Shown: in pieces, positions 8,996 to 17,770 of the stretch | Layout of the letters: each line of letters begins with the position of its first letter | Position numbering within the stretch: the first letter of the stretch is position 1 | NCBI GenBank assembly: GCA_964520655.1 | Contig: CAZFNI010000005.1 | Location: 62,001-126,000, forward strand | Source of the DNA: JACQQW01 sp964520655 | GTDB lineage: Bacteria; Omnitrophota; Gorgyraeia; Zapsychrales; Fredricksoniimonadaceae | Length of the DNA: 64,000 nucleotides | Direction: 5' to 3' | Program-made: the position numbers and the translations under genes | The notes under the pieces: generated by a model | What the model was told of the DNA's origin: nothing | Database searches by the model: none | The model's input: only the letters and a program-made list of their open reading frames with translations

Positions 8996-9769
8996 ATGCT
9001 TGTCAAAATCCTTATTTTGTCGTTTTTGATATTTGGAGTAACCTATCCGTTATTCTTTTGGCTTAGTCATAAAAACCCCATTAAACACAATTTTCACCGA
9101 TTTCACTTAGCTTGTCCTATAGTAGTCGCGGGTCTAGCGATCCTGGGTCTTTGGTTATTCCCGTTTGATGGCCTTTTAAGAGGGGCAGCCCTGTTATGGT
9201 TACTGGCGGCGTTGATCATAACTGCCTTATTTTGGAATAAGCAAGGCGTTCATCTATTAACGATAACTTTTTTGAGTATTGGGGGGATCATTGTGTATGG
9301 CGCTATATTCGCCCATCTTGTTGCTGATGATCTTTGGTATGTGTTGGTGTCGATATTATCCGGACTTATTGTGAGTGCGGCCTTTTATGCCATGAATCTA
9401 GGCCATTTTTATTTGAATGTCCTGGGCCTGAAAGTCGACCATTTAAAGTCTGCTGTTGATCTTCTGGGACGCTTGATCGGCCTGCGATTCGTCTATGAGA
9501 TCATGGTCCTGCCATTGATTCAGTTGAACTTCATTGGGGAGAAAATATCCGCGTTCAAATTTATGCTCACCCTGGACGGGTTTATGATATGGGTGGGTAT
9601 TTTCTTTGGTGTTATTTTTCCATTAGGAGCTCTTTATTTCGCCAGGGGAACACTGCAGTTAAGAAATACTCAAGCGACAACGGGAATTTTATATGTAGTC
9701 CTATCCGGCATTCTTTTAGGCGATCTAATTTTGAAATATTCATTGATCAAGTACCATATTCCATTGTGA
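8996..9769 (+). CDS. Polytopic membrane protein of the cytochrome bc operon
   Basis: 257 residues with about eight hydrophobic helices covering nearly the whole chain (ILILSFLIFGVTYPLFFWL, IVVAGLAILGLWLFPF, ALLWLLAALIITALF and others). The stretch YAMNLGHFYLNV contains a histidine inside a helix, and a few other histidines lie near the membrane face. I do not recognise the family. It starts 2 bp after the octahaem cytochrome and is probably a subunit or assembly factor of the same complex, an inference from position. NrfD- or DmsC-like roles are possible but not supported by a visible motif. Confidence 0.75.
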   Translation: MLVKILILSFLIFGVTYPLFFWLSHKNPIKHNFHRFHLACPIVVAGLAILGLWLFPFDGLLRGAALLWLLAALIITALFWNKQGVHLLTITFLSIGGIIVYGAIFAHLVADDLWYVLVSILSGLIVSAAFYAMNLGHFYLNVLGLKVDHLKSAVDLLGRLIGLRFVYEIMVLPLIQLNFIGEKISAFKFMLTLDGFMIWVGIFFGVIFPLGALYFARGTLQLRNTQATTGILYVVLSGILLGDLILKYSLIKYHIPL

Positions 9770-10182
9770 TCCCGACGATATCCCGTTTCTGTCCATCGTG
9801 TCAAAAATATGCTCGTCTTGCAATAAAGGACGGTACAGAACTTCAATGTCCCCATTGTCAGAATGGTTGGGGACAAGTTAAAAGTGTTAGTGAGGTATTC
9901 CAGAATTGTCCTGTTTGTTCATGCCGACAGTTTTATGTCGATAAGGATTTTAACCAGGTCATCGGTTTTATCATCATGGGGGTAGGGGTTCTGTTGGTAC
10001 CAGCGACCTACGGACTTAGTCTTCCTGTTTTTGCCTTCATTGATTGGCTGCTGTATAAGAAAGTACCCCGTCTGATCGCTTGCTACCGTTGCGGTAGTGA
10101 ATACCGTCATTTCAAGATACCTGCAGCATTAAAACCATTCCAGCATCACATCGGTCTTAAATACGACAAATATAGGAAATAA
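9766..10182 (+). CDS. Small zinc-ribbon membrane protein
   Basis: 138 residues read from the GTG at 9766, which overlaps the previous stop as GTGA and begins VIPTISRFCPSCQ. An in-frame upstream start would run deep into the previous gene. Four cysteine pairs are seen: CPSC, CPHC, CPVCSC and CYRCG, the pattern of two treble-clef or zinc-ribbon units. Between the third and fourth lies a hydrophobic stretch, GFIIMGVGVLLVPATYG. Function unknown. It ends 4 bp before the convergent LysR gene. Confidence 0.72.
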   Translation: MIPTISRFCPSCQKYARLAIKDGTELQCPHCQNGWGQVKSVSEVFQNCPVCSCRQFYVDKDFNQVIGFIIMGVGVLLVPATYGLSLPVFAFIDWLLYKKVPRLIACYRCGSEYRHFKIPAALKPFQHHIGLKYDKYRK

Positions 10183-10186
10183 AAGT

Positions 10187-11083
10187 TCAGGACCTCTTAC
10201 GATCATTGCGGTTGATCATATCGTAGAAGAGCTGCGTGGCTTTTGAGAACACTTTCTGGTTCTTATAGATGATAGATAGCGGGCGTTTAAAATTCATGTC
10301 TTTGACAGGGAGGATATCAAAGGACTTGCTTTTTATCTCTTGAGTAACGGTGGAGATAGGCAGTATCGAGCAGCCCACGCCCACATCGATCGCGTTCTTG
10401 ATAGTTTCAATATTACTGTATACTTTGATGATATTGGGGCGGATCGATTTATCGTGAAGGTATTGCTCGATCGCTTTTCCTGTTTGTGTCGTTGTATCAA
10501 AGCCAATAAAATCAACTCCATTCAAGTCTTCCAGGCGAAGGTTCCTTTTTTTTAGTAGAGGGTGGAGCTTAGACTGAACCAGCACCAGATCTTCCTCAGA
10601 AAAGATCTTTACCGTACATCCCGGCATGGGCTTTGGGTAAGCGACAAGCCCGAAGTCGGCTGTACCTTTTTTTATAGCCTCGTAAATATCATCCTGATGC
10701 ATATATTCCAAGTTCACATTAATGTCAGGGTATTTCTTTAAGAGATGTTGAAGGATAGGCTTTAGCTGGTAAAGCCCCATGGTATAGATGGAAACAATGT
10801 GTATTGTTCCGGCATAATGCTTATTGTTCTCAGTGATCTTCGAGTGGGCATTAGCGTATACTTCCAGCATTTGGCGCGCATAGGACATCAATATCTGCCC
10901 ATCAGGCGTCAGAACGATCTTTTTTAAGGAACGTTCGAAAAGGATGCAGTGGAAATGCTTCTCAAGGATCTGGATATGCTGAGTCACGGCTGGCTGAGTG
11001 ATGTTGTTCTTTTCTGCCGCAAGACGGAATGACCCGGTTTCAGCCACAGAGATAAAAGTTTTAAAGAAGAATAAATTGATCAT
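10187..11083 (-). CDS. LysR-family transcriptional regulator
   Basis: 298 residues. The N-terminal winged helix-turn-helix is typical of the family: FFKTFISVAETGSFRLAAE, then NNITQPAVTQHIQILEKHF. The effector-binding domain follows (about 90-290). The start is supported by a GGGAG ribosome site 6 bp upstream. It is divergent from the nickel/cobalt permease and hydrogenase operon, with 126 bp between them. Local control of that operon is therefore likely by position. A T-N11-A palindrome lies just before its own start, consistent with autoregulation. The effector is unknown. Confidence 0.95.
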   Translation of the reverse strand: MINLFFFKTFISVAETGSFRLAAEKNNITQPAVTQHIQILEKHFHCILFERSLKKIVLTPDGQILMSYARQMLEVYANAHSKITENNKHYAGTIHIVSIYTMGLYQLKPILQHLLKKYPDINVNLEYMHQDDIYEAIKKGTADFGLVAYPKPMPGCTVKIFSEEDLVLVQSKLHPLLKKRNLRLEDLNGVDFIGFDTTTQTGKAIEQYLHDKSIRPNIIKVYSNIETIKNAIDVGVGCSILPISTVTQEIKSKSFDILPVKDMNFKRPLSIIYKNQKVFSKATQLFYDMINRNDRKRS

Positions 11084-11094
11084 ATAGATCTCCC

Positions 11095-11120
11095 ATAAGA
11101 AAAACTTATTACAAGTATAA
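11095..11120. promoter_or_regulatory. Candidate LysR operator (T-N11-A palindrome)
   Basis: ATAAG-AAAAA-CTTAT at 11095-11109 is a perfect 5 bp inverted repeat and fits the LysR-family T-N11-A pattern. It is followed, with overlap, by TTAT-N7-ATAA at 11106-11120. The pair lies 12-37 bp upstream of the lysR start and about 90 bp from the permease gene, within the only intergenic space between the two divergent units. I saw no convincing promoter boxes for the permease operon here. Confidence 0.5.
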
Positions 11121-11209
11121 CATAAACCAACATGCGGTAAAGGTCAAAATGGTGTAATGTTGATGCATTATTAGTTCACGCGTTAAGGATCATAATTAAG
11201 GAGCAAAAG

Positions 11210-12103
11210 ATGCATATCCCACAACACATGCTTCAAGGCAATATTTGTCCAGTGACACTGGCAGTCGGCGTGGCCAGTACGGCTGCGGCTTTGTATTTTA
11301 CGACCAAATCCCAGGATGAAGTTTCGCCAGCGCGTTTCGCCAGCGTTACGGCCTTGATCTTTGGGCTGCAGATGATCAATTTCCCTGTTGCAAACGGCAC
11401 CAGCGGACATCTTATTGGAGGCGTCCTGGCTGCGGCACTGTTAGGTGTCCCCAGAGCCATTCTTTCCATAGTCCTTGTGTTATTGGCTCAGGTATTGTTT
11501 TTCGGGGATGGCGGACTGGACGCATTTGGAGCCAATATTTTAAATATGGCTATCATAGGTGCTGGAGTTGGTGGAATTGGCATGCTGATGCTAAAACGCT
11601 TGCGGATAAGTCAGCCAGTTTTGATCTTCATGGCTTCCGCATCCTCAGTCGTGCTGGCAAGTCTTGCATGCACTGTTGAGGTCACATCCTCAAATCAGAT
11701 CGGGTTTACGACCATGGCTCAAGCGATGATCCCATTGCATGCGCTGATAGGGATAGGAGAAGGAGTCCTGAGTGTTGCTGTATTTTATTTGTGTAGCGCT
11801 ACACTAAAAGAACAAAGCAATATTCTTCCTCTTTCAATGAGAGCTTTACTTTTAATGAGTGCAGTAGCATTTGTAACTCCTTTTGCCAGTTCATTTCCTG
11901 ATGGTCTAGAGCACACGATAGATCTGACGCAAATTATTTCCACAGGGAATACATCCTTCCTGGCACTGTTAAATGATTATCAGACCCCAGGGGTCACTAA
12001 TCCTTTTTGCTCAACCATAATAGCCGCAATGCTGGGCATGGGGATCGTCTACATTTTTTCAATGGCAGTCATCCGGGTGAGGTACGCATATGATCATGGC
12101 TAA
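11210..12103 (+). CDS. Nickel/cobalt ECF permease, CbiM/NikM type with fused PDGLE segment
   Basis: 297-residue membrane protein. The N-terminus MHIPQHMLQG supplies the Met1/His2 metal site known for CbiM and NikM. The core motif NFPVANGTSGHLIGG and the helix FGDGGLDAFGANILNMA are diagnostic. The C-terminus carries SFPDGLEHT, the PDGLE signature of CbiN/NikN, so the S component and accessory segment are fused. No ATPase (CbiO) or T component (CbiQ) gene is nearby. As first gene of the [NiFe] hydrogenase operon it most likely imports nickel. Ribosome site AAGGAG, 7 bp before the ATG. Confidence 0.9.
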   Translation: MHIPQHMLQGNICPVTLAVGVASTAAALYFTTKSQDEVSPARFASVTALIFGLQMINFPVANGTSGHLIGGVLAAALLGVPRAILSIVLVLLAQVLFFGDGGLDAFGANILNMAIIGAGVGGIGMLMLKRLRISQPVLIFMASASSVVLASLACTVEVTSSNQIGFTTMAQAMIPLHALIGIGEGVLSVAVFYLCSATLKEQSNILPLSMRALLLMSAVAFVTPFASSFPDGLEHTIDLTQIISTGNTSFLALLNDYQTPGVTNPFCSTIIAAMLGMGIVYIFSMAVIRVRYAYDHG

Positions 12104-12611
12104 AAAAAAGACATATCTGGATATAGAGCTTCCCAAAAGCACTGATCCGCGACTTAAACAGATCACCTTAAAGATGAAGAAGGAGAATTATCGTCCTGAA
12201 TCATTGATCGAAGTGCTGCACACCGCTCAGAATGCTTACGGTTATTTACCGATGAGCGTGCTGGCCTATATAACCCGGGAATTGAAATTACCGCCATCCA
12301 GGGTTTTCGGTACAGTTACGTTCTATCACTTTTTCTCTTTAAAATCCAAAGGTGATCATACTTGCCTGGTCTGTACAGGAACAGCCTGTTATGTGAAAGG
12401 CGCTCAGGCTGTACTGGATGAAGTAGAAAAAAATTTTGGTCTCAAATCAGGGGAAGTATCCAAAGACAATAAATTGGGCGTTCAGTCAGCACGCTGTATC
12501 GGGGCCTGCGGGCTCGCACCAGCTGTGGTTATTGACGAAGATGTCATTTCAAGAGCAAAACCTGAGGATGTCACCAGGATCCTCAAAGAAAAGGTGGGAG
12601 TGGCGAAATGA
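12090..12611 (+). CDS. hoxE: NAD-linked [NiFe] hydrogenase, diaphorase subunit HoxE
   Basis: 173-residue thioredoxin-like [2Fe-2S] protein of the NuoE/HoxE family. The four cluster cysteines are in CTGTAC (near residue 95) and CIGACG (near 136). The N-terminal helix region YGYLPMSVLAYITRELKLP is typical. The ATG at 12090 is preceded by GAGG with 7 bp spacing and overlaps the permease gene by 14 bp; an in-frame ATG at 12096 is possible. It feeds electrons between the HoxFU diaphorase and other carriers and opens the hoxEFUYH block. Confidence 0.94.
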   Translation: MIMAKKKTYLDIELPKSTDPRLKQITLKMKKENYRPESLIEVLHTAQNAYGYLPMSVLAYITRELKLPPSRVFGTVTFYHFFSLKSKGDHTCLVCTGTACYVKGAQAVLDEVEKNFGLKSGEVSKDNKLGVQSARCIGACGLAPAVVIDEDVISRAKPEDVTRILKEKVGVAK

Positions 12612-14272
12612 ATCATCAGGAATTGACGACAATCGAAGAGAAATTCAAAGAAAAAGATCGCTGCTTGAAAGGTAAGGTGAGGGTTTGCTGCGGTACCGGC
12701 TGTATGGCTACCGGCAGCGAGAAGATCCTAAAAGAATTCCAAAATACCGCCAAAGAAAAAGGCGTTGAGAACGATTATGATATCAACATGTCAGGATGTA
12801 TGGGGGCCTGCACCCAGGGGCCACTTGTCCGCATCGCTCCTGAAAATACGATCTACGAACAGGTTAAAACGGATGATGTCAAAAAGATTTTTGATGAACA
12901 CATTATAAAGAAGGAACCCATCAAGTCGATGTTCCTGTTCCATGAGACCAGGACAAAGTCATATGTAAATACATTCGAAGATCCGTTCTTTAAGAAGCAA
13001 GCCCACATTGTTTTAGGAGGTCGCGGGGAGATCAATCCGGAATCGATCGAAGATTATATTGGCTGCAATGACGGTTATAAAGCCCTTGAGAAAGCATTGC
13101 TGAGGTCAAGCCCGGAAGAAGTCATTTCTGAGGTTAAACACAGCCGTCTACGAGGTCGCGGCGGTGCCGGTTTCCCAACAGGTCTTAAATGGGAAACGGT
13201 CTATAAGTATGTTTCCAATATCAAATATGTCATCTGTAACGGTGATGAAGGCGATCCAGGAGCCTTTATGGACCGCAGTGTGCTGGAGAGTAACCCTCAT
13301 CGAGTTTTAGAGGGGATGATTATTGCCGGCTATGCGATCGGAGCGCAAAAAGGGTTTGCCTATATTCGCGGCGAATATGCATTGGCGGTCAAACGCTTTG
13401 AGTTGGCGATACGGCAAGCTAAAAAACTCGGCTTGTTGGGAGCTAATATTTTTGGAACTGATTTCTCTTTTGATATTGAAGTGCGCATTGGGGCGGGTGC
13501 TTTCGTTTGCGGTGAAGAAACAGCGTTGATCGCCTCCATTGAAGGAAAACGGGGTACACCAAGACCAAGACCTCCATTTCCCGCTGAGTCTGGTTTATGG
13601 GGAAAGCCTACGTTGATCAATAATGTGGAGTCACTGGCGGCTATCGCACCGATCGTACTAAAGGGCGGTGAATGGTTCAGCGCTTTGGGTACACCCAAAA
13701 GCGCAGGTACTAAAGTCTTTGCACTCACAGGCAAAGTCATGAATTCCGGTCTTATCGAAGTCCCCATGGGGACGACACTGCGGGAGATCATTTTTGATAT
13801 AGGGGGCGGCATCCCTGACGGACATAAGTTCAAAGCGGCCCAGACTGGAGGACCATCAGGCGGCTGTATTCCAGAACAGCATCTCGATGTTAAAGTGGAT
13901 TATGAATCCCTTGTTGAGGTAGGTTCGATCATGGGATCCGGTGGATTGATCGTCATGGATGATACCTGCGACATGGTTGACGTTGCCCGCTTCTTTATGG
14001 AATTCTGCATGGATGAATCTTGCGGTAAATGTGTCCCTTGTCGTGTTGGCACCAAAATGATGTTCGATATCCTGACAAAGATCTGCGCTGGCAAAGGTAA
14101 TGCGGATGATCTAAAAAAACTAGAGGAACTGGCATTCATGGTCAAGGAAACAAGTTTATGCGGTCTGGGGATGTCTGCGCCTAACCCGCTGCTAAGCACA
14201 TTGAGATATTTCCGGGGCGAATATGAAGCCTATGTGAATAAAGCCCAAAAAGCAATGGAAGCGGCACACTAA
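12608..14272 (+). CDS. hoxF: NAD-linked [NiFe] hydrogenase, NAD/FMN-binding subunit HoxF
   Basis: 554 residues, full HoxF length. An N-terminal thioredoxin-like [2Fe-2S] domain has CGTGC near 28 and CMGACTQG near 64. The NuoF-like core has the FMN/NADH loops GRGGAGFPTG (near 184) and GDEGDPGAFMDR. The [4Fe-4S] site is ESCGKCVPCRVG (near 470) with the fourth cysteine in SLCGLG. It oxidises or reduces NAD(H) for the hydrogenase. It overlaps hoxE by 4 bp. The lack of a C-terminal ferredoxin-like extension separates it from NADP-type HndC proteins. Confidence 0.95.
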   Translation: MNHQELTTIEEKFKEKDRCLKGKVRVCCGTGCMATGSEKILKEFQNTAKEKGVENDYDINMSGCMGACTQGPLVRIAPENTIYEQVKTDDVKKIFDEHIIKKEPIKSMFLFHETRTKSYVNTFEDPFFKKQAHIVLGGRGEINPESIEDYIGCNDGYKALEKALLRSSPEEVISEVKHSRLRGRGGAGFPTGLKWETVYKYVSNIKYVICNGDEGDPGAFMDRSVLESNPHRVLEGMIIAGYAIGAQKGFAYIRGEYALAVKRFELAIRQAKKLGLLGANIFGTDFSFDIEVRIGAGAFVCGEETALIASIEGKRGTPRPRPPFPAESGLWGKPTLINNVESLAAIAPIVLKGGEWFSALGTPKSAGTKVFALTGKVMNSGLIEVPMGTTLREIIFDIGGGIPDGHKFKAAQTGGPSGGCIPEQHLDVKVDYESLVEVGSIMGSGGLIVMDDTCDMVDVARFFMEFCMDESCGKCVPCRVGTKMMFDILTKICAGKGNADDLKKLEELAFMVKETSLCGLGMSAPNPLLSTLRYFRGEYEAYVNKAQKAMEAAH

Positions 14273-14292
14273 AATTGGGATGAGGAGAAGTC

Positions 14293-15000
14293 ATGGCAAA
14301 AATCACACTGACAATAGATGATAAACAAATTGAAACAGAGCAGGGCAAGTCCCTCCTGGAGGTTTGCCGGGAAAATGGTGTCAATATCCCGACACTTTGC
14401 CATCTTGACGGGCTGACAGACGTTGGTGCCTGCCGGTTGTGCCTTGTTGAGATCGAAGGAGTATCTAAGCTTTTGCCGACTTGCACAACTAAAGCGCAGG
14501 CCAACCAGGTCGTTAAGACGCAAACGGACAAGCTTAAAAAATACCGCCGGATGATCGTGGAGATGTTCTTCGCGGAAGGGAACCACATCTGTTCTATCTG
14601 TATCGCAAACAATAACTGTGAACTCCAGGCGCTTGGATACCAGGTTGGAATGGAGCATGTGCGGTTCCCATATATTTTTAAGAAGGCACGTGTGGATGCG
14701 TCGCATCCTTGGTTTGTGATGGACTATAACCGCTGCGTGCTCTGCACGCGCTGCGTTCGTGTTTGCGGTGAGGTTGAAGGAGCTCATAACTGGAGCGTAA
14801 TGAACCGCGGACACCAGGCCAGGATCATTTCAGATTTTGACACTCCTTGGGGCGAATCCAGCACCTGTACCGATTGCAGCAAATGCGTTGATGCCTGTCC
14901 CACTGGCGCTCTTTGGCCCAAAAGGGGTATTCAGGGTCAGGTCAGGAAAAATCCTCAAAAGATATCGCAACTTGTTGAAAAAAGGAAAATGAACCTATGA
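14293..15000 (+). CDS. hoxU: NAD-linked [NiFe] hydrogenase, iron-sulfur subunit HoxU
   Basis: 235 residues of the HoxU/N-terminal NuoG type. An N-terminal plant-type [2Fe-2S] ferredoxin domain has PTLCHLDG, GACRLCLVE and LPTCTT. A His-Cys3 cluster motif lies in NHICSICIANNNC. Two [4Fe-4S] sites follow: CVLCTRCVRVC and CTDCSKCVDACP. The subunit wires HoxF to the hydrogenase module HoxYH. A GAGGAG ribosome site precedes the ATG, and the end overlaps hoxY by 4 bp. Confidence 0.95.
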   Translation: MAKITLTIDDKQIETEQGKSLLEVCRENGVNIPTLCHLDGLTDVGACRLCLVEIEGVSKLLPTCTTKAQANQVVKTQTDKLKKYRRMIVEMFFAEGNHICSICIANNNCELQALGYQVGMEHVRFPYIFKKARVDASHPWFVMDYNRCVLCTRCVRVCGEVEGAHNWSVMNRGHQARIISDFDTPWGESSTCTDCSKCVDACPTGALWPKRGIQGQVRKNPQKISQLVEKRKMNL

Positions 15001-15539
15001 GCAGAAAAAAGATCGCAACCGTCTGGCTGGGAGGATGTTCCGGCTGCCACATGTCACTCCTAGATATTGATGAACGCATACTGGATGTGGCGAAACTGGC
15101 AGATATCGTTAAATGTCCTATCGTTGATGGCAAAGAATTGCCGGAGGTTGACATCACATTGGTAGAAGGATCGATCACAAGCGACGAACATCTACATGAA
15201 ATATTGATGATCCGCAAGCGCAGCAAGACAGTGGTGGCATTGGGTGATTGCGCGATCACGACCAATATCACTGGAATGCGTAATTATTTTGACAGACAGG
15301 AAGTTCTGGACCAGTCTTATGTGCATGCCGTATCCAATGACGGTAAAGGCAAAATGCCTTCACATCCGGCTTTGTTAAAACTGCATGAACGTGTGATCCC
15401 GCTTCATGAGGCAGTTCACGTGGATTATTATATTCCCGGTTGTCCACCTTCAGCAGATACGATTTTCTATGTTCTTTTTGAATTGCTCAATGATCGGGTG
15501 CCTAATTTGGACCAGGAAAGGAAATTGAAGTATGGATAA
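14997..15539 (+). CDS. hoxY: [NiFe] hydrogenase small subunit HoxY
   Basis: 180-residue small subunit carrying the proximal [4Fe-4S] cluster. Ligands are CSGCHMS near residues 14-20, the cysteine in LGDCAIT, and IPGCPPS near the end. The short length without signal peptide or extra ferredoxin-like domain matches cytoplasmic group 3d enzymes. It overlaps hoxU by 4 bp and hoxH by 8 bp, so the five subunits are translated as a chain. Confidence 0.95.
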   Translation: MSRKKIATVWLGGCSGCHMSLLDIDERILDVAKLADIVKCPIVDGKELPEVDITLVEGSITSDEHLHEILMIRKRSKTVVALGDCAITTNITGMRNYFDRQEVLDQSYVHAVSNDGKGKMPSHPALLKLHERVIPLHEAVHVDYYIPGCPPSADTIFYVLFELLNDRVPNLDQERKLKYG

Positions 15540-16968
15540 TAAACAACAATCAATCTTGATCAGCCCGGTGACACGGATCGAGGGTCATGCCAAGATCACG
15601 TTAATCTTAGATAATGGCGGCAAAATAGCTGACGCACAATTTCACATCAATGAGTTTCGAGGGTTTGAAAAGTTTTGCGAAGGACGCCTGTTCTCGGAAA
15701 TGCCAACGATCACACCCAGGATATGTGGGATTTGTCCGGTCAGCCACTCTGTCTCTAGTGCCAAGGCTTGCGAGATGATCATGGGCATAGCCCCAACGTA
15801 TACCGGTAATCTTCTGCGGCGCATCATTCACATTGGGCAAACTGTTTCCTCACACGCGCTGAGCTTTTTCCATTTGTCAGCACCCGATTTTCTTTTGGGA
15901 TGGGACAGTGATCCATCGATGCGCAACATCATCGGTGTTGCTCAAAAATACCCTGATCTGGCCAAACGCGGGATACGATTACGTAAATTCGGTCAAGAGA
16001 TCAGCGAACGCGTCACAGGCAAAAAGATCCACATCATGGGCATTGTCCCTGGCGGGATGGCTTATCCGCTGACAGAAGAGAACCGCAAAGCCTTATTGGC
16101 CTGGATACCCGAAGCTCTGGAAACAACCAAAATGGGTATTGATCTGATCAAAAAATACATGGATGAGCACAAGGAAGAAGTCCAGACCTTCGCTAATTTC
16201 GAGTCTATGTATTTAGGGACAGTAGGTCCTGAAGGGGAGCTGGAACTATATGATGGCAAACTGCGATTCATGGATAAAGACGGGACAATTTTAGATGACC
16301 AGATCGATCCAGCAAAATATCTGGATTATATTGCCGAGCGCTCGATCGATTGGTCATACCTTAAATATCCTTACTATAAAAAATTCGGATATGAAAAAGG
16401 CTTTTACCGTGTAGGCCCACTGGCGCGTCTGAATGTTGCCAGCCGCATGAAAACGCCGCAAGCCCAAAAAGAATTTCTGAATTTCAAGAAGATCAATGCT
16501 GGCAAACCTGTACACGGCACATTTTATTATCACTATGCCCGCTTGATCGAGGTGCTTGGGTGTGTTGAGGAGGCTGAATTGATCCTCAAAGATCCGAAAG
16601 TTACCGGTTTGGTAACACAAACGATCGGAAGTCAGAACGTAAAAGAAGGGATCGGTTCATCTGAAGCACCACGCGGAACTTTGTTCCATCATTATGTGAC
16701 AGATGAAGGCGGCCAGCTTACAAAAGTCAATCTATTGATCGCGACCGGCCAGAATAATCCGGCCATGAACCGTTCTGTTCTAGAAGTGGCCAAACAATAT
16801 GTTGACGGCAAAAATGTTAAAGAAGGGGCTTTGAACCGTGTAGAAGCGGCGATACGCTGCTATGACCCATGCTTGTCATGTTCAACGCATGCCATCGGTT
16901 CTATGCCGCTTTTGATCGAAATGAGAGATCATCAAGGTGAATTGATCAATGTCATTAAAAGAGGCTAA
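15532..16968 (+). CDS. hoxH: [NiFe] hydrogenase large subunit HoxH
   Basis: 478-residue catalytic subunit. The N-terminal nickel site is RICGICPVSHSVS (L1 motif, near residue 63) and the C-terminal site is DPCLSCSTHA (L2). About 25 residues follow the L2 histidine. This C-terminal peptide is normally removed by the endopeptidase encoded next door once nickel is inserted. The early motif RIEGHAKI is also typical. With hoxEFUY this makes a reversible NAD(P)-coupled hydrogenase of the group 3d kind. Confidence 0.96.
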   Translation: MDNKQQSILISPVTRIEGHAKITLILDNGGKIADAQFHINEFRGFEKFCEGRLFSEMPTITPRICGICPVSHSVSSAKACEMIMGIAPTYTGNLLRRIIHIGQTVSSHALSFFHLSAPDFLLGWDSDPSMRNIIGVAQKYPDLAKRGIRLRKFGQEISERVTGKKIHIMGIVPGGMAYPLTEENRKALLAWIPEALETTKMGIDLIKKYMDEHKEEVQTFANFESMYLGTVGPEGELELYDGKLRFMDKDGTILDDQIDPAKYLDYIAERSIDWSYLKYPYYKKFGYEKGFYRVGPLARLNVASRMKTPQAQKEFLNFKKINAGKPVHGTFYYHYARLIEVLGCVEEAELILKDPKVTGLVTQTIGSQNVKEGIGSSEAPRGTLFHHYVTDEGGQLTKVNLLIATGQNNPAMNRSVLEVAKQYVDGKNVKEGALNRVEAAIRCYDPCLSCSTHAIGSMPLLIEMRDHQGELINVIKRG

Positions 16969-17401
16969 GAAATTCTTGGTATTGGGCGTGGGTAATCCGC
17001 TTCGATCAGATGATGGTGTTGGTCCGTTTATTGCCGCTCAGATCAAGAAGAAAAATATCCCTGGTGTAGATGTGATCATTTCCCATCAGCTTGATCTGGA
17101 ACTTTTGGAAGAAACAGGAAAATACGCTAAAATACTGCTCATTGATGCCTCTTTTCTGGGTGAAGGTTTGGTATTTAGAAAAGTCGGTGGCATGGAACAT
17201 GAGCACGGGGCTTCTTCGCATCATATGTCCCCAGAATTTTTCCGGGCATTGGCAAAGAAACTATATCACAGGGACTTGAATATTTTTCTTTGCGCTATAC
17301 GCGGCCGCAATTTCGACCTGGGGGATCAACTGTCTTCAGATGTTGAGCTGTTGGTCCCAAAAGCATTAGATGAGATCTGCGCATTCTTGTTGGAGAAGTA
17401 G
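16949..17401 (+). CDS. hoxW: Hydrogenase maturation endopeptidase (HoxW/HybD family)
   Basis: 150-residue peptidase that cleaves the C-terminal peptide of the hydrogenase large subunit after nickel insertion. Family motifs are LGVGNPLRSDDGVG at the N-terminus, LLIDAS in the middle and SSHHMSP. Together they provide acidic and histidine ligands (first Asp pair, Asp of IDAS, His). It overlaps hoxH by 20 bp, so it very likely acts on HoxH. The symbol follows the hox context. Confidence 0.92.
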   Translation: MSLKEAKKFLVLGVGNPLRSDDGVGPFIAAQIKKKNIPGVDVIISHQLDLELLEETGKYAKILLIDASFLGEGLVFRKVGGMEHEHGASSHHMSPEFFRALAKKLYHRDLNIFLCAIRGRNFDLGDQLSSDVELLVPKALDEICAFLLEK

Positions 17402-17404
17402 TGT

Positions 17405-17752
17405 ATGCATGAAGGTGTTTTTACCGAAAAGATCGTTGAAGTTATCCTGGAAGAATTAAAGCAACATCCAGGTAAAAAGATCCAAAACGTCCATGTCACT
17501 GTGGGGGAAACATACCATCTGGTGCTAGAATCAGTTCTCCTGCATTTTGGCATAGCGGTCCAGGGTACCCTTTTGGAGGGAGCTCAATTGCACATCAAAG
17601 AAGAACATATGAGGGTGGAGTGCCCGCAATGCCGAAAGATCGGTGTTGTGGAAGACCATCATATGCCGATGTGTTCTTTTTGCGGAGCGCTTAATGTCAA
17701 AACAGTCAGTGGCAACGCGATCACCGTTGATTCCATCCAATACGCTGCTTAA
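17405..17752 (+). CDS. hypA: Hydrogenase nickel-insertion protein HypA
   Basis: 115 residues, normal length. The N-terminus MHEGVFTEKI provides Met1-His2-Glu3 for nickel binding. The zinc site consists of CPQC and, after a loop, CSFCG. HypA delivers nickel to the large subunit together with HypB. No hypB gene is present in this cluster, so the GTPase must be encoded elsewhere or be absent. It starts 3 bp after the endopeptidase gene. Confidence 0.95.
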   Translation: MHEGVFTEKIVEVILEELKQHPGKKIQNVHVTVGETYHLVLESVLLHFGIAVQGTLLEGAQLHIKEEHMRVECPQCRKIGVVEDHHMPMCSFCGALNVKTVSGNAITVDSIQYAA

Positions 17753-17770
17753 ATAATCCAGGATATTCTG

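Noticed and set aside
8996..9769. NrfD/PsrC-type quinol dehydrogenase subunit
   Set aside because: Eight helices fit loosely, but I see no family motif; left as an unknown membrane protein.
11121..11209. Cobalamin or nickel riboswitch before the permease gene
   Set aside because: No conserved B12-box-like or NiCo-type multi-stem sequence is visible; the leader is short and AT-rich.
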